Of a DNA stretch of 14,208 nucleotides, positions 1-4,803 are shown one piece after another. Made by a program: the position numbers and the translations under genes. Origin of the DNA: Chloroflexi bacterium UBA6019 (lineage in GTDB: Bacteria; Chloroflexota; Dormibacteria; Dormibacterales; Dormibacteraceae); the NCBI GenBank assembly GCA_002427995.1, contig DIZV01000031.1:1-14208 (forward strand), in the 5' to 3' direction. The notes under the pieces were generated by a model. That model did no database searches. It saw nothing but the letters and a program-made list of their open reading frames with translations, and had not been told where the DNA came from. Position 1 is the first letter of the stretch, and every line of letters starts with the position of its first letter.

Positions 1-326
1 TGCGTCGCCCGCCGCCGGCATTGGGACTGGCGATCGCGGTCGTGGCCTCCGTTCTCCTGAGCCCGCATCTCAACGCGCATGACTTTGTCCTTCTCCTGCT
101 GCCGGGCGTCTTTGTGGTGGCGAGGCTGCGCGAATATCCAGACCTTGGTACCGGCGCCGCTCTCGTGGCGGCGATCCTGGCCGTCGACGCCCTGCTCATA
201 GTCAACCCCGGGATCGTGGTGGCCGGCGTCCTGGCGCTCGGCTGGGCCGCCTGGCGTGCCGGCACCGCCGAGACCGCCCGCCCGGCCGCGTTGGTCCTCG
301 CCCCGGTCGCGGTCGGCGCGCCCTAG
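1..326 (+). CDS. C-terminal part of a membrane glycosyltransferase-like protein (GT87/DUF2029-like), 5' end outside window
   Basis: The reading frame is open from the left edge (first full codon at base 3) to the TAG at 324-326, so only the last roughly 107 residues are seen. It has at least three hydrophobic stretches and a SPHLNAHDFVLLLLP segment. That pattern (SPH/SPY, then xHxYD/HD, then a Leu-rich helix) is typical of the C-terminal membrane part of GT87/DUF2029 polyprenyl-phosphate-dependent mannosyltransferase-like proteins. By family knowledge such proteins add sugars to cell-envelope glycans from the outer face of the membrane. The catalytic N-terminus is not in the window, so the family call rests on one motif plus topology; another polytopic membrane protein is possible. 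A TTG at 21 is not needed as a start because the frame continues upstream. No convincing terminator follows: a 5-bp GGCCG/CGGCC hairpin at 328-340 has no T-tract. Confidence 0.5.
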   Translation, partial: RRPPPALGLAIAVVASVLLSPHLNAHDFVLLLLPGVFVVARLREYPDLGTGAALVAAILAVDALLIVNPGIVVAGVLALGWAAWRAGTAETARPAALVLAPVAVGAP

Positions 327-400
327 AGGCCGACGCGGCCGATCAGCCAGGTTGGTACTCCACGTACATGGAATTCGGCGCGGCTTTGTGTTCCGCCCAC

Positions 401-429
401 TAGACCGATCCCGCCGGGAGAGGTACGAT
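401..429 (+). promoter_or_regulatory. sigma70-like promoter for the ilv leader and operon
   Basis: A -35-like TAGACC (401-406; 4 of 6 to TTGACA) and a -10-like TACGAT (424-429; 4 of 6 to TATAAT) are separated by an ideal 17 nt. The expected start of transcription, 6-10 nt after the -10, falls at about 436-440, on or just before the leader-peptide ATG at 440. The leader would then be translated from a leaderless or nearly leaderless mRNA. A second TACGAT copy at 436-441 overlaps that ATG; if it were the -10, the leader start codon would not be transcribed, so the first copy is preferred. Consensus matching only; no mapped start. Confidence 0.5.
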
Positions 430-439
430 TCCGCCTACG

Positions 440-505
440 ATGGCCCGGCCTGACAGCGACCTCCTCCTTGCACTCGTAATTCTTGCCCTTGAGGGCGGGG
501 CCTAA
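440..505 (+). CDS. ilv operon leader peptide (21 aa, Leu/Val/Ile-rich attenuation peptide)
   Basis: ATG at 440-442 opens a 21-codon ORF ending in TAA at 503-505. Residues 8-17 read LLLALVILAL: six Leu, one Val and one Ile in ten residues, which are the three end products of the operon downstream. The codons are atypical for this GC-rich window: three of the six Leu codons are CTT, Val is GTA and Ile is ATT, whereas neighbouring genes mostly use CTG/CTC, GTC and ATC. Such codons would make ribosome progress sensitive to charged tRNA supply. The nearest purine-rich stretch (GGGAGAGG, 416-423) lies 16 nt upstream, too far for a normal Shine-Dalgarno, which fits leaderless translation from the promoter at 401-429. 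It is followed by alternative RNA pairings and an intrinsic terminator, then ilvB. Its role is inferred to be ribosome-mediated attenuation, as with ilv leaders in enterobacteria and corynebacteria. Confidence 0.85.
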   Translation: MARPDSDLLLALVILALEGGA

Positions 506-564
506 CGCGAACTGATTTCCCCTTCGCGCTGAAGCCCCCGCCCGAGACAGGGCGGGGGCTTCAG
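485..564 (+). promoter_or_regulatory. transcription attenuator: mutually exclusive antiterminator and terminator structures
   Basis: Four segments can be drawn. Segment 1 is GCCC at 485-488, inside the last leader codons. Segment 2 is GGGCGGGG at 493-500, just before the leader stop. Segment 3 is CCCCGCCC at 536-543, within the 5' arm of the terminator. Segment 4 is the terminator 3' arm at 550-562. Segments 2 and 3 are perfectly complementary over 8 bp, so they exclude the 3:4 terminator. Segment 1 can pair with the first 4 bases of segment 2 (weak). A 6-bp hairpin, CGCGAA 506-511 with TTCGCG 523-528, nests between segments 2 and 3 and would bring them together. A ribosome stalled on the Leu/Val/Ile codons leaves segment 2 free and favours read-through; a ribosome that reaches the stop at 503-505 covers segment 2 and lets the terminator form. 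The pairings are seen in the sequence; the mechanism is inferred. Confidence 0.75.
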
Positions 565-571
565 TTGTTTT
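529..571 (+). terminator. intrinsic terminator (attenuator) in the ilvB leader
   Basis: A perfect 13-bp GC-rich inverted repeat (arms 531-543 and 550-562) encloses the 6-nt loop GAGACA. Outer pairs 529/564 and 530/563 extend it to 15 bp. It is followed directly by the T-rich tract TTGTTTT (565-571). It lies between the leader stop codon and ilvB, so it must be bypassed for the operon to be expressed, as expected of an attenuator rather than an operon-end terminator. Confidence 0.9.
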
Positions 572-593
572 CAGGAGATGTTTTTGAAGAGCC

Positions 594-2279
594 ATGACTG
601 GAGCTGACATGATCCTCGAGGCCCTCGAGCGGGAGGGTGTCGAGATCATCTTTGGATACCCGGGCGGCGCCAATCTGCCGATCTACCAGCGCCTCCCGGC
701 GCATCCCGCGCTGAAGCACGTGCTCGTCCGCCACGAGCAGGGCGCGGCCCACATGGCCGACGGCTACGCCCGGGCGACGGGCCGCGCCGGGGTCTGTATG
801 GCCACCTCCGGTCCGGGAGCCCTGAACCTGGTCACCGGCCTCGCCACCGCCTTCATGGACTCCGTCCCGCTGATCGCGATCACCGGCCAGGTCGCCTCCC
901 GGACGGTCGGCAGCGACGCCTTCCAGGAGTCGGACATCATCGGTTGCACCCAGTCGGTGACCAAGCACAACTACCTCGTGACGCACGCCGACGACATCCC
1001 TCGGATCATGGCCGAGGCGTTTCATATCGCAACCACCGGCCGGCCCGGCCCGGTCCTGATCGACGTTTGCAAGGACGCCCAGCAGGCGGAGGGGAACTGG
1101 GAGTACGAGGCCTGCTCGGCGCTGCCCGGCTACCGGCCCGCCTACGAGCCCGACCCCGCGATGGCGAAGCGAGCGATGGAGTTGCTGGCGCAGGCCAAGC
1201 GCCCGGTCATCCTGGCCGGCCACGGCGTGATCCTGAGCCACGCCGAGCAGGAGCTGCTCGACGTCGCCGAGCGGTCGGGAACCCCGGTCGGCACCACCCT
1301 CCTGGGCGTCGGCGCGTTCCCGACTCGCCACCCACTGGCGCTCCACATGACCGGCTTCATGGGCACGGGCTGGAACATCCGGGCGGTCCAGAACGCCGAC
1401 GTCCTGCTGATGGTCGGAATGCGCGTGGACGACCGCGTCACCGCCAAGCTGAGCGAGTGGGCGCCGCGCGCCGAGCACTTCATCCACGTCGACATCGATG
1501 CCAGCGAGATGGGCAAGAACGTTCGCCCCCACCTGGAGGTGGTCGGGGACGCCAAGCGTTCACTGACCCTGATGCTGCCCCACGTCCAGCCGCCACCGTC
1601 CGACCGGGGCGAGTGGCTGACCCAGATCGACGCCTGGCGCGAGGAGCACCCCCTGAAGTACGCCCAGTCGAACGGCCACCTGCAGCCGCAGGACGTGCTG
1701 CTCGACATGTACCGGCGCTGCAAGGACGAGGCGATCGTGGTCGCCGACGTCGGCCAGAACCAGATCTGGGCGGCGCTCTGGTGGAATTACTCCAAGCCCG
1801 GCCTCTTCATCAACTCTGGTGGTGCCGGCACCATGGGCTTTGCCCTGCCGGCGGCGATCGGCGCCAAGTTCGGCCGGCCCGACAAGGATGTCTGGTGCGT
1901 CGCCGGCGAGGGTGGCTTTGTGATGACCGCGCAGGAGCTGTCGGTGGCGGTCGAGCACCAGCTGGACGTCAAGATCGTGCTCCTCAACAACTTCTCGCTC
2001 GGCATGGTCCGCCAGTTCCAGGACGACTTCTATGGCGGGGTCCGCTCCCAGGTCGACCTCACCCAGATGCCGGACTTCGTCAAGCTGGCGGACGCCTACG
2101 GGCTGCCCGCCCGGCGGGTCCACAAGCTGGAGGAGATCGGGCCCGCCTTCGACGAGGCGCAGAGCACGAAGGGGCCTTTCCTGATCGACTTCCGGATCGA
2201 CCCCGAGGCCAACGTCTACCCGATCGTCCCCCTCGGCAAGGGCCTCAACGACTTCTGGGAGCTGCCCAATGGTGCATGA
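594..2279 (+). CDS. ilvB: Acetolactate (acetohydroxyacid) synthase large, catalytic subunit
   Basis: This is a 561-aa ThDP-dependent enzyme that condenses two pyruvates to 2-acetolactate, or pyruvate and 2-oxobutyrate to 2-aceto-2-hydroxybutyrate, the first common BCAA step. The N-terminal ThDP-binding domain has FGYPGGA and RHEQGAAHMADGYAR with the catalytic Glu48. The central domain carries MRVDDRVTAKL and VDIDASEMGKN, and the C-terminal domain contains the ThDP/Mg motif. Length is normal for the family. Three key positions are unusual: the GDG metal motif reads GEG (Glu439), the position equivalent to plant Pro197 is Ala101 (GQVASR), and the position equivalent to plant Trp574 is Phe475 (MVRQFQ). 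The start at 594 keeps the usual MxGA(D/E) N-terminus, but its only SD-like AGGAGA (573-578) is 15 nt away. ATG 609 has GGAG at 600-603 and is an alternative. An in-frame stop at 585 excludes earlier starts. Expression is probably controlled by the upstream attenuator. It overlaps ilvN by 11 nt. Confidence 0.93.
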   Translation: MTGADMILEALEREGVEIIFGYPGGANLPIYQRLPAHPALKHVLVRHEQGAAHMADGYARATGRAGVCMATSGPGALNLVTGLATAFMDSVPLIAITGQVASRTVGSDAFQESDIIGCTQSVTKHNYLVTHADDIPRIMAEAFHIATTGRPGPVLIDVCKDAQQAEGNWEYEACSALPGYRPAYEPDPAMAKRAMELLAQAKRPVILAGHGVILSHAEQELLDVAERSGTPVGTTLLGVGAFPTRHPLALHMTGFMGTGWNIRAVQNADVLLMVGMRVDDRVTAKLSEWAPRAEHFIHVDIDASEMGKNVRPHLEVVGDAKRSLTLMLPHVQPPPSDRGEWLTQIDAWREEHPLKYAQSNGHLQPQDVLLDMYRRCKDEAIVVADVGQNQIWAALWWNYSKPGLFINSGGAGTMGFALPAAIGAKFGRPDKDVWCVAGEGGFVMTAQELSVAVEHQLDVKIVLLNNFSLGMVRQFQDDFYGGVRSQVDLTQMPDFVKLADAYGLPARRVHKLEEIGPAFDEAQSTKGPFLIDFRIDPEANVYPIVPLGKGLNDFWELPNGA

Positions 2280-2730
2280 CCGCCTCCGCCTGCTCGCGGT
2301 CACCGTCGAGAACCACCCCGGAGTGATGTCCCGGGTCAGCGGCATGATCCGGCGGCGTGGCTTCAACATCCAGACCATCACCGTCGGCCCGAGCACGGTC
2401 GAGGGGCGCTCCCGGATGACCCTCACCGTCGACGCCGGCTATGCCGAGGTCGACCAGGTCGCCAAGCAGCTCGACCGCCTGGTCGAGGTGATCGCGGTGG
2501 AGGACATCACCGAGGCGCCGACCTACAGCCGCGAGCTCCTGATAGCGCGGCTGGACAGGGTGCCGCCGACGGTCGAGCAGTACGGCGCCCGTCGCGTCGG
2601 CAACAACCTCGTCGAGCTGACCGCCGAGACGGACACGATCGAGGACTTCATCGAATTCCTGAAGCCGTTCGGGATCCAGGAGCTGGCCCGAACCGGCCCC
2701 GTCGCAATGAGGAGAACCGCCCAGCAATGA
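2269..2730 (+). CDS. ilvN: Acetolactate synthase small, regulatory subunit
   Basis: A 153-aa protein that binds and activates the IlvB catalytic subunit and, by family knowledge, confers feedback inhibition by BCAAs. Residues about 4-78 form an ACT domain (LLAVTVENHPGVMSRVSGMI, then GFNIQTITVG), and residues about 80-153 form the C-terminal ALS small-subunit domain. Length matches the usual 155-170 aa. The ATG at 2269 lies inside the ilvB 3' end (11-nt overlap), with GGGAG at 2257-2261 seven nt upstream, so translation is probably coupled to ilvB and the subunits made in step. The stop codon overlaps the ATG of a small ORF at 2727 (ATGA). Confidence 0.93.
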   Translation: MVHDRLRLLAVTVENHPGVMSRVSGMIRRRGFNIQTITVGPSTVEGRSRMTLTVDAGYAEVDQVAKQLDRLVEVIAVEDITEAPTYSRELLIARLDRVPPTVEQYGARRVGNNLVELTAETDTIEDFIEFLKPFGIQELARTGPVAMRRTAQQ

Positions 2731-2828
2731 AGATGTTTTATGACCGGGGGGGTGCCGCCCGCAGGAGGGAGCTCCCCCCTGCACCGCGTGGCCGGAGCGC
2801 GAAATCGGAGGAGAAGCAAAGCCTGTGA
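2727..2828 (+). CDS. small ORF bridging ilvN and ilvC, N-terminus mimics IlvC (33 aa)
   Basis: The ORF begins with ATG overlapping the ilvN stop (ATGA, 2727-2730) and ends with TGA overlapping the ilvC GTG start (GTGA, 2825-2828). A good Shine-Dalgarno, GAGGAGA (2709-2715), lies 11 nt upstream. The first six residues, MKMFYD, copy the IlvC start MKMYYD. The remaining 27 residues are Arg/Pro/Gly-rich, low complexity, and resemble no domain I know. It could be translated simply to deliver ribosomes to ilvC across a gap created by an insertion, or be a regulatory upstream ORF, or be an untranslated relic of the former ilvC start. The geometry and overlaps are seen; translation is not demonstrated. 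Confidence 0.45.
   Translation: MKMFYDRGGAARRRELPPAPRGRSAKSEEKQSL
2761..2782 (+). repeat. imperfect palindrome/hairpin in the ilvN-ilvC junction
   Basis: This 22-nt GC-rich palindrome (half-sites GCAGGAGGGAG and CTCCCCCCTGC) has a single A:C mismatch pair. As RNA it could fold with the loop AGCT and a stem of eight pairs plus the mismatch. It lies inside the 33-codon ORF between ilvN and ilvC and has no T-tract, so it is not an intrinsic terminator. It could be an mRNA processing or stability element, or the core of an inserted repeat. Confidence 0.5.
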
Positions 2829-3853
2829 AGATGTATTACGACAAGGATTGTCCGGCCAAGGTGGGCGAGAAGATCGCCGTGCTCGGCTACGGGTCCCAGG
2901 GCCGCGCCCACGCCCTCAACCTGAAGGAGAGCGGGGAGGACGTGACCGTGGGGCTCTACGCGGGCAGCCGCTCGAAGGCCAGGGCGGAGGCCGACGGCCT
3001 CCGCGTCAGCGAGGTCGCCGACGCTGTCAAGAACGCTACCGTGATCATGGTCCTGACGCCGGACGTCGGCCAGGCCCGACTCTACCGGGAGGCGATCGAG
3101 CCCAATCTCAAACCGGGCGACATGCTGATGTTCGCGCACGGCTTCTCGATCCATTTCGGCCAGATCAAGCCCGACGCGGGCATCGACGTCGCCATGATCG
3201 CGCCCAAGGCGCCGGGCCACCTCGTCCGCTCCACCTACCAGGAGGGGGCCGGGACCCCAAGCCTGATCGCCGTCCAGCAGGACGCGACCGGGCGAGCCCA
3301 CGAGCGGGCGCTCGCCTATGCCAGGGGGATCGGCGCCGGCCGGGCCGGAATCCTCGAGACGAACTTCAAAGAGGAGACGGAGACCGATCTCTTCGGCGAG
3401 CAGGCCGTCCTCTGTGGCGGTGTCTCGGCGTTGATCAAGGCCGGCTTCGAGACGCTGGTGGAGGCCGGCTACCAGCCCGAGCTGGCCTACTTCGAGGTCC
3501 TCCACGAGATGAAGCTGATCGTCGACCTGATGTACCGCGGCGGCCTCGGCTTCATGCGCTACTCGGTCTCCGACACGGCCGAGTACGGCGACTACGTCAG
3601 CGGGCCACGGATCGTCGACGCCCACGTCAAGGCGGAGATGAAGCGGGTGCTGACCGAGATCCAGGACGGCACCTTCGCCGAGAAGTGGATCGACGAGAAC
3701 GAGTCCGGCGGCCGCCGCCGCTTCATGGAGCTGCGCGCGCAGAACGCCGGCCACCAGGTCGAGACGGTCGGCGCCGAGCTGCGCAAGATGATGAGCTGGC
3801 TCGAGCCGCCCGACGCCGAGTCGTCGGCGGCGGCGCTCGCCGCCAAGGGATGA
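2825..3853 (+). CDS. ilvC: Ketol-acid reductoisomerase (class I)
   Basis: A 342-aa enzyme that isomerises and reduces acetohydroxyacids to 2,3-dihydroxy-3-methyl acids, using Mg2+ and NAD(P)H. The Rossmann dinucleotide motif GYGSQG is at residues 21-26. The following loop (GLYAGSRSKARA) keeps two Ser that typically hold the NADPH 2'-phosphate, suggesting NADPH preference, although the usual Arg of the loop is Tyr. FAHGFSIHF and APKAPGHLVR follow. The all-alpha domain has metal ligands Asp188 and Glu192 (TDLFGEQ) and Glu224 and Glu228 (FEVLHEM). Length fits class I, which is about 330-340 aa. The GTG start has GGAGGAG (2807-2813) 11 nt upstream and gives the canonical MKMYYDKD N-terminus. It overlaps the bridging ORF upstream and pheA downstream by 4 nt each. 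An almost identical start sequence lies 98 nt upstream. Confidence 0.95.
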   Translation: MKMYYDKDCPAKVGEKIAVLGYGSQGRAHALNLKESGEDVTVGLYAGSRSKARAEADGLRVSEVADAVKNATVIMVLTPDVGQARLYREAIEPNLKPGDMLMFAHGFSIHFGQIKPDAGIDVAMIAPKAPGHLVRSTYQEGAGTPSLIAVQQDATGRAHERALAYARGIGAGRAGILETNFKEETETDLFGEQAVLCGGVSALIKAGFETLVEAGYQPELAYFEVLHEMKLIVDLMYRGGLGFMRYSVSDTAEYGDYVSGPRIVDAHVKAEMKRVLTEIQDGTFAEKWIDENESGGRRRFMELRAQNAGHQVETVGAELRKMMSWLEPPDAESSAAALAAKG

Positions 3854-4686
3854 GCCCCCGCGCCGGTGCGGTCGCCTACCAGGGCGAGGCGGGGGCCTAC
3901 TCCGACGAGGCGGCCCAGCTCGTCCGCCCCGGCGCCCGCACGATCGGGCACGAGAATTTCGCGCTGGCCTTCCGCTCGCTGCTCGACCGCAAGGTCGACG
4001 CGGCGGTCCTGCCGGTCGAGAACAGCCTTGCCGGCATCGTCCAGGAGGTCAACGACCTGCTCTGGGAGAACCGGCTCCTGACGGTGGTGGGCGAATACGT
4101 CCACCCGGTCAGGCACTGCCTATTGGGTCACGGCGAGCCGGTCAAGCGGGCGATCTCCCATCCCCAGGCGCTGGCCCAGTGCCGCCGCTGGTTGGCCGAG
4201 AACAAAGTCGAGGCGGTGCCCTTCATGGACACCGCCGGCGCTGCCCGGCAGGTGGCCGAGGGCCAGGTTCGCGGCCTGGGCGCGATCGCCAGCCGGTCGG
4301 CCGCGAAGCGGTACGGTCTCGAGATCATCGCCGAGGGCATCCAGGACGATCCCTCCAACCGGACCCGCTTCCTGGTCGTCGAGCGAGGCATCCCGACCCG
4401 GCCGGAGGCGGCCGTGCCCAACAGCAAGGCCTCCTTCGCCTTCATCGCCGCCCACCGCCCGGGCAGCCTCGTCGGTGCCCTGCAGGCCTTCTCCGAGCGG
4501 GGTGTCAACCTGACCCGACTCGACTCGCGGCCACTCCGCGACCGGCCCTTCGAGTACCTCTTCTACGTCGACTTCGAGGTCGGCGACCCCGAGGCGGCCG
4601 GCGAAGCGCTGGCGGACCTCGAGCGCCAGGCCCACGAGGTTCACTACTTCGGCGCCTACCCGGCCGCGGCGGTTCCGGCGGGGTAG
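3850..4686 (+). CDS. pheA: Prephenate dehydratase
   Basis: A 278-aa monofunctional enzyme that converts prephenate to phenylpyruvate, the penultimate step of phenylalanine synthesis. The catalytic domain, about residues 6-180, has the opening YQGEAGAYSDEAA, PVENSLAGIVQEV, SHPQALAQC and the active-site triplet TRF (Thr172-Phe174). The C-terminal ACT domain, about residues 195-270, has RPGSLVGAL and LDSRP (Asp225-Pro228), close variants of the GALV and ESRP motifs that bind inhibitory Phe in this family, so allosteric inhibition by Phe is likely. No chorismate mutase domain is present. The ATG overlaps the ilvC stop (ATGA), making it the last gene of the ilv operon. It therefore shares the BCAA-sensing leader, which has no Phe codons. 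An alternative name is pheA2. Confidence 0.94.
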   Translation: MSPRAGAVAYQGEAGAYSDEAAQLVRPGARTIGHENFALAFRSLLDRKVDAAVLPVENSLAGIVQEVNDLLWENRLLTVVGEYVHPVRHCLLGHGEPVKRAISHPQALAQCRRWLAENKVEAVPFMDTAGAARQVAEGQVRGLGAIASRSAAKRYGLEIIAEGIQDDPSNRTRFLVVERGIPTRPEAAVPNSKASFAFIAAHRPGSLVGALQAFSERGVNLTRLDSRPLRDRPFEYLFYVDFEVGDPEAAGEALADLERQAHEVHYFGAYPAAAVPAG

Positions 4687-4726
4687 GCTGCCGTTCGACC
4701 GGGGCCGAACCCACCCACATGCTGGA

Positions 4727-4770
4727 TGGACATGCCAGAATTCAAACGCTAGCGTAGGTCCGAGTTTAAT
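4727..4770 (+). promoter_or_regulatory. candidate promoter of the ABC transporter operon with an overlapping palindromic operator
   Basis: A perfect 10-bp palindrome, ACGCTAGCGT (4746-4755), lies in the 117-nt gap upstream of the binding-protein gene. Two promoter arrangements overlap it. The first is TGGACA (4727-4732; 5 of 6 to the -35 consensus) with a 17-nt spacer to TAGCGT (4750-4755). The second is TTCAAA (4741-4746) with an 18-nt spacer to TTTAAT (4765-4770; 5 of 6 to the -10 consensus). A repressor bound at the palindrome would block either. The AACG...CGTT-like half-site recalls LacI-family operators of sugar operons, but no regulator gene is in the window. Confidence 0.4.
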
Positions 4771-4803
4771 CCTTACCGGCGGAGCACCTTCAGGAGGGGC
4801 CGA

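Larger units (their letters stand above)
2711..2842 (+). repeat. duplicated ilvC translation-initiation region (two diverged copies 98-99 nt apart)
   Basis: Copy A (2711-2744) and copy B (2810-2842) share the layout GGAGAA, a 9-10 nt spacer, then a start codon followed by near-identical coding sequence. From the start codon, the two 18-mers (2727-2744 and 2825-2842) agree at 15 positions; the differences are ATG/GTG, one T/A and one T/C. They encode MKMFYD and MKMYYD, the latter being the real IlvC N-terminus. The starts are in different frames. About 80 nt of GC-rich sequence with a hairpin separates the copies. An old partial duplication or insertion at an original ilvN-ilvC ATGA junction would explain it. 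Confidence 0.7.

Noticed and set aside
327..593. T-box or metabolite riboswitch upstream of ilvB
   Set aside because: No T-box sequence or specifier-loop layout was seen; the leader ORF and alternative stems explain the region better. No tRNA, rRNA, CRISPR array or insertion sequence was found anywhere in the window.
561..1532. 323-codon minus-strand ORF over the attenuator and ilvB
   Set aside because: It is antisense to conserved ilvB sequence with no domain or SD.
944..2326. 460-codon plus-strand ORF in another frame of ilvB/ilvN
   Set aside because: It is an Arg/Pro/Gly-rich frame-shadow of ilvB with no start signal.
4693..4710. GTTCG/CGAAC hairpin after pheA as the operon terminator
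   Set aside because: Only 5 bp with an 8-nt loop and no following T-tract.
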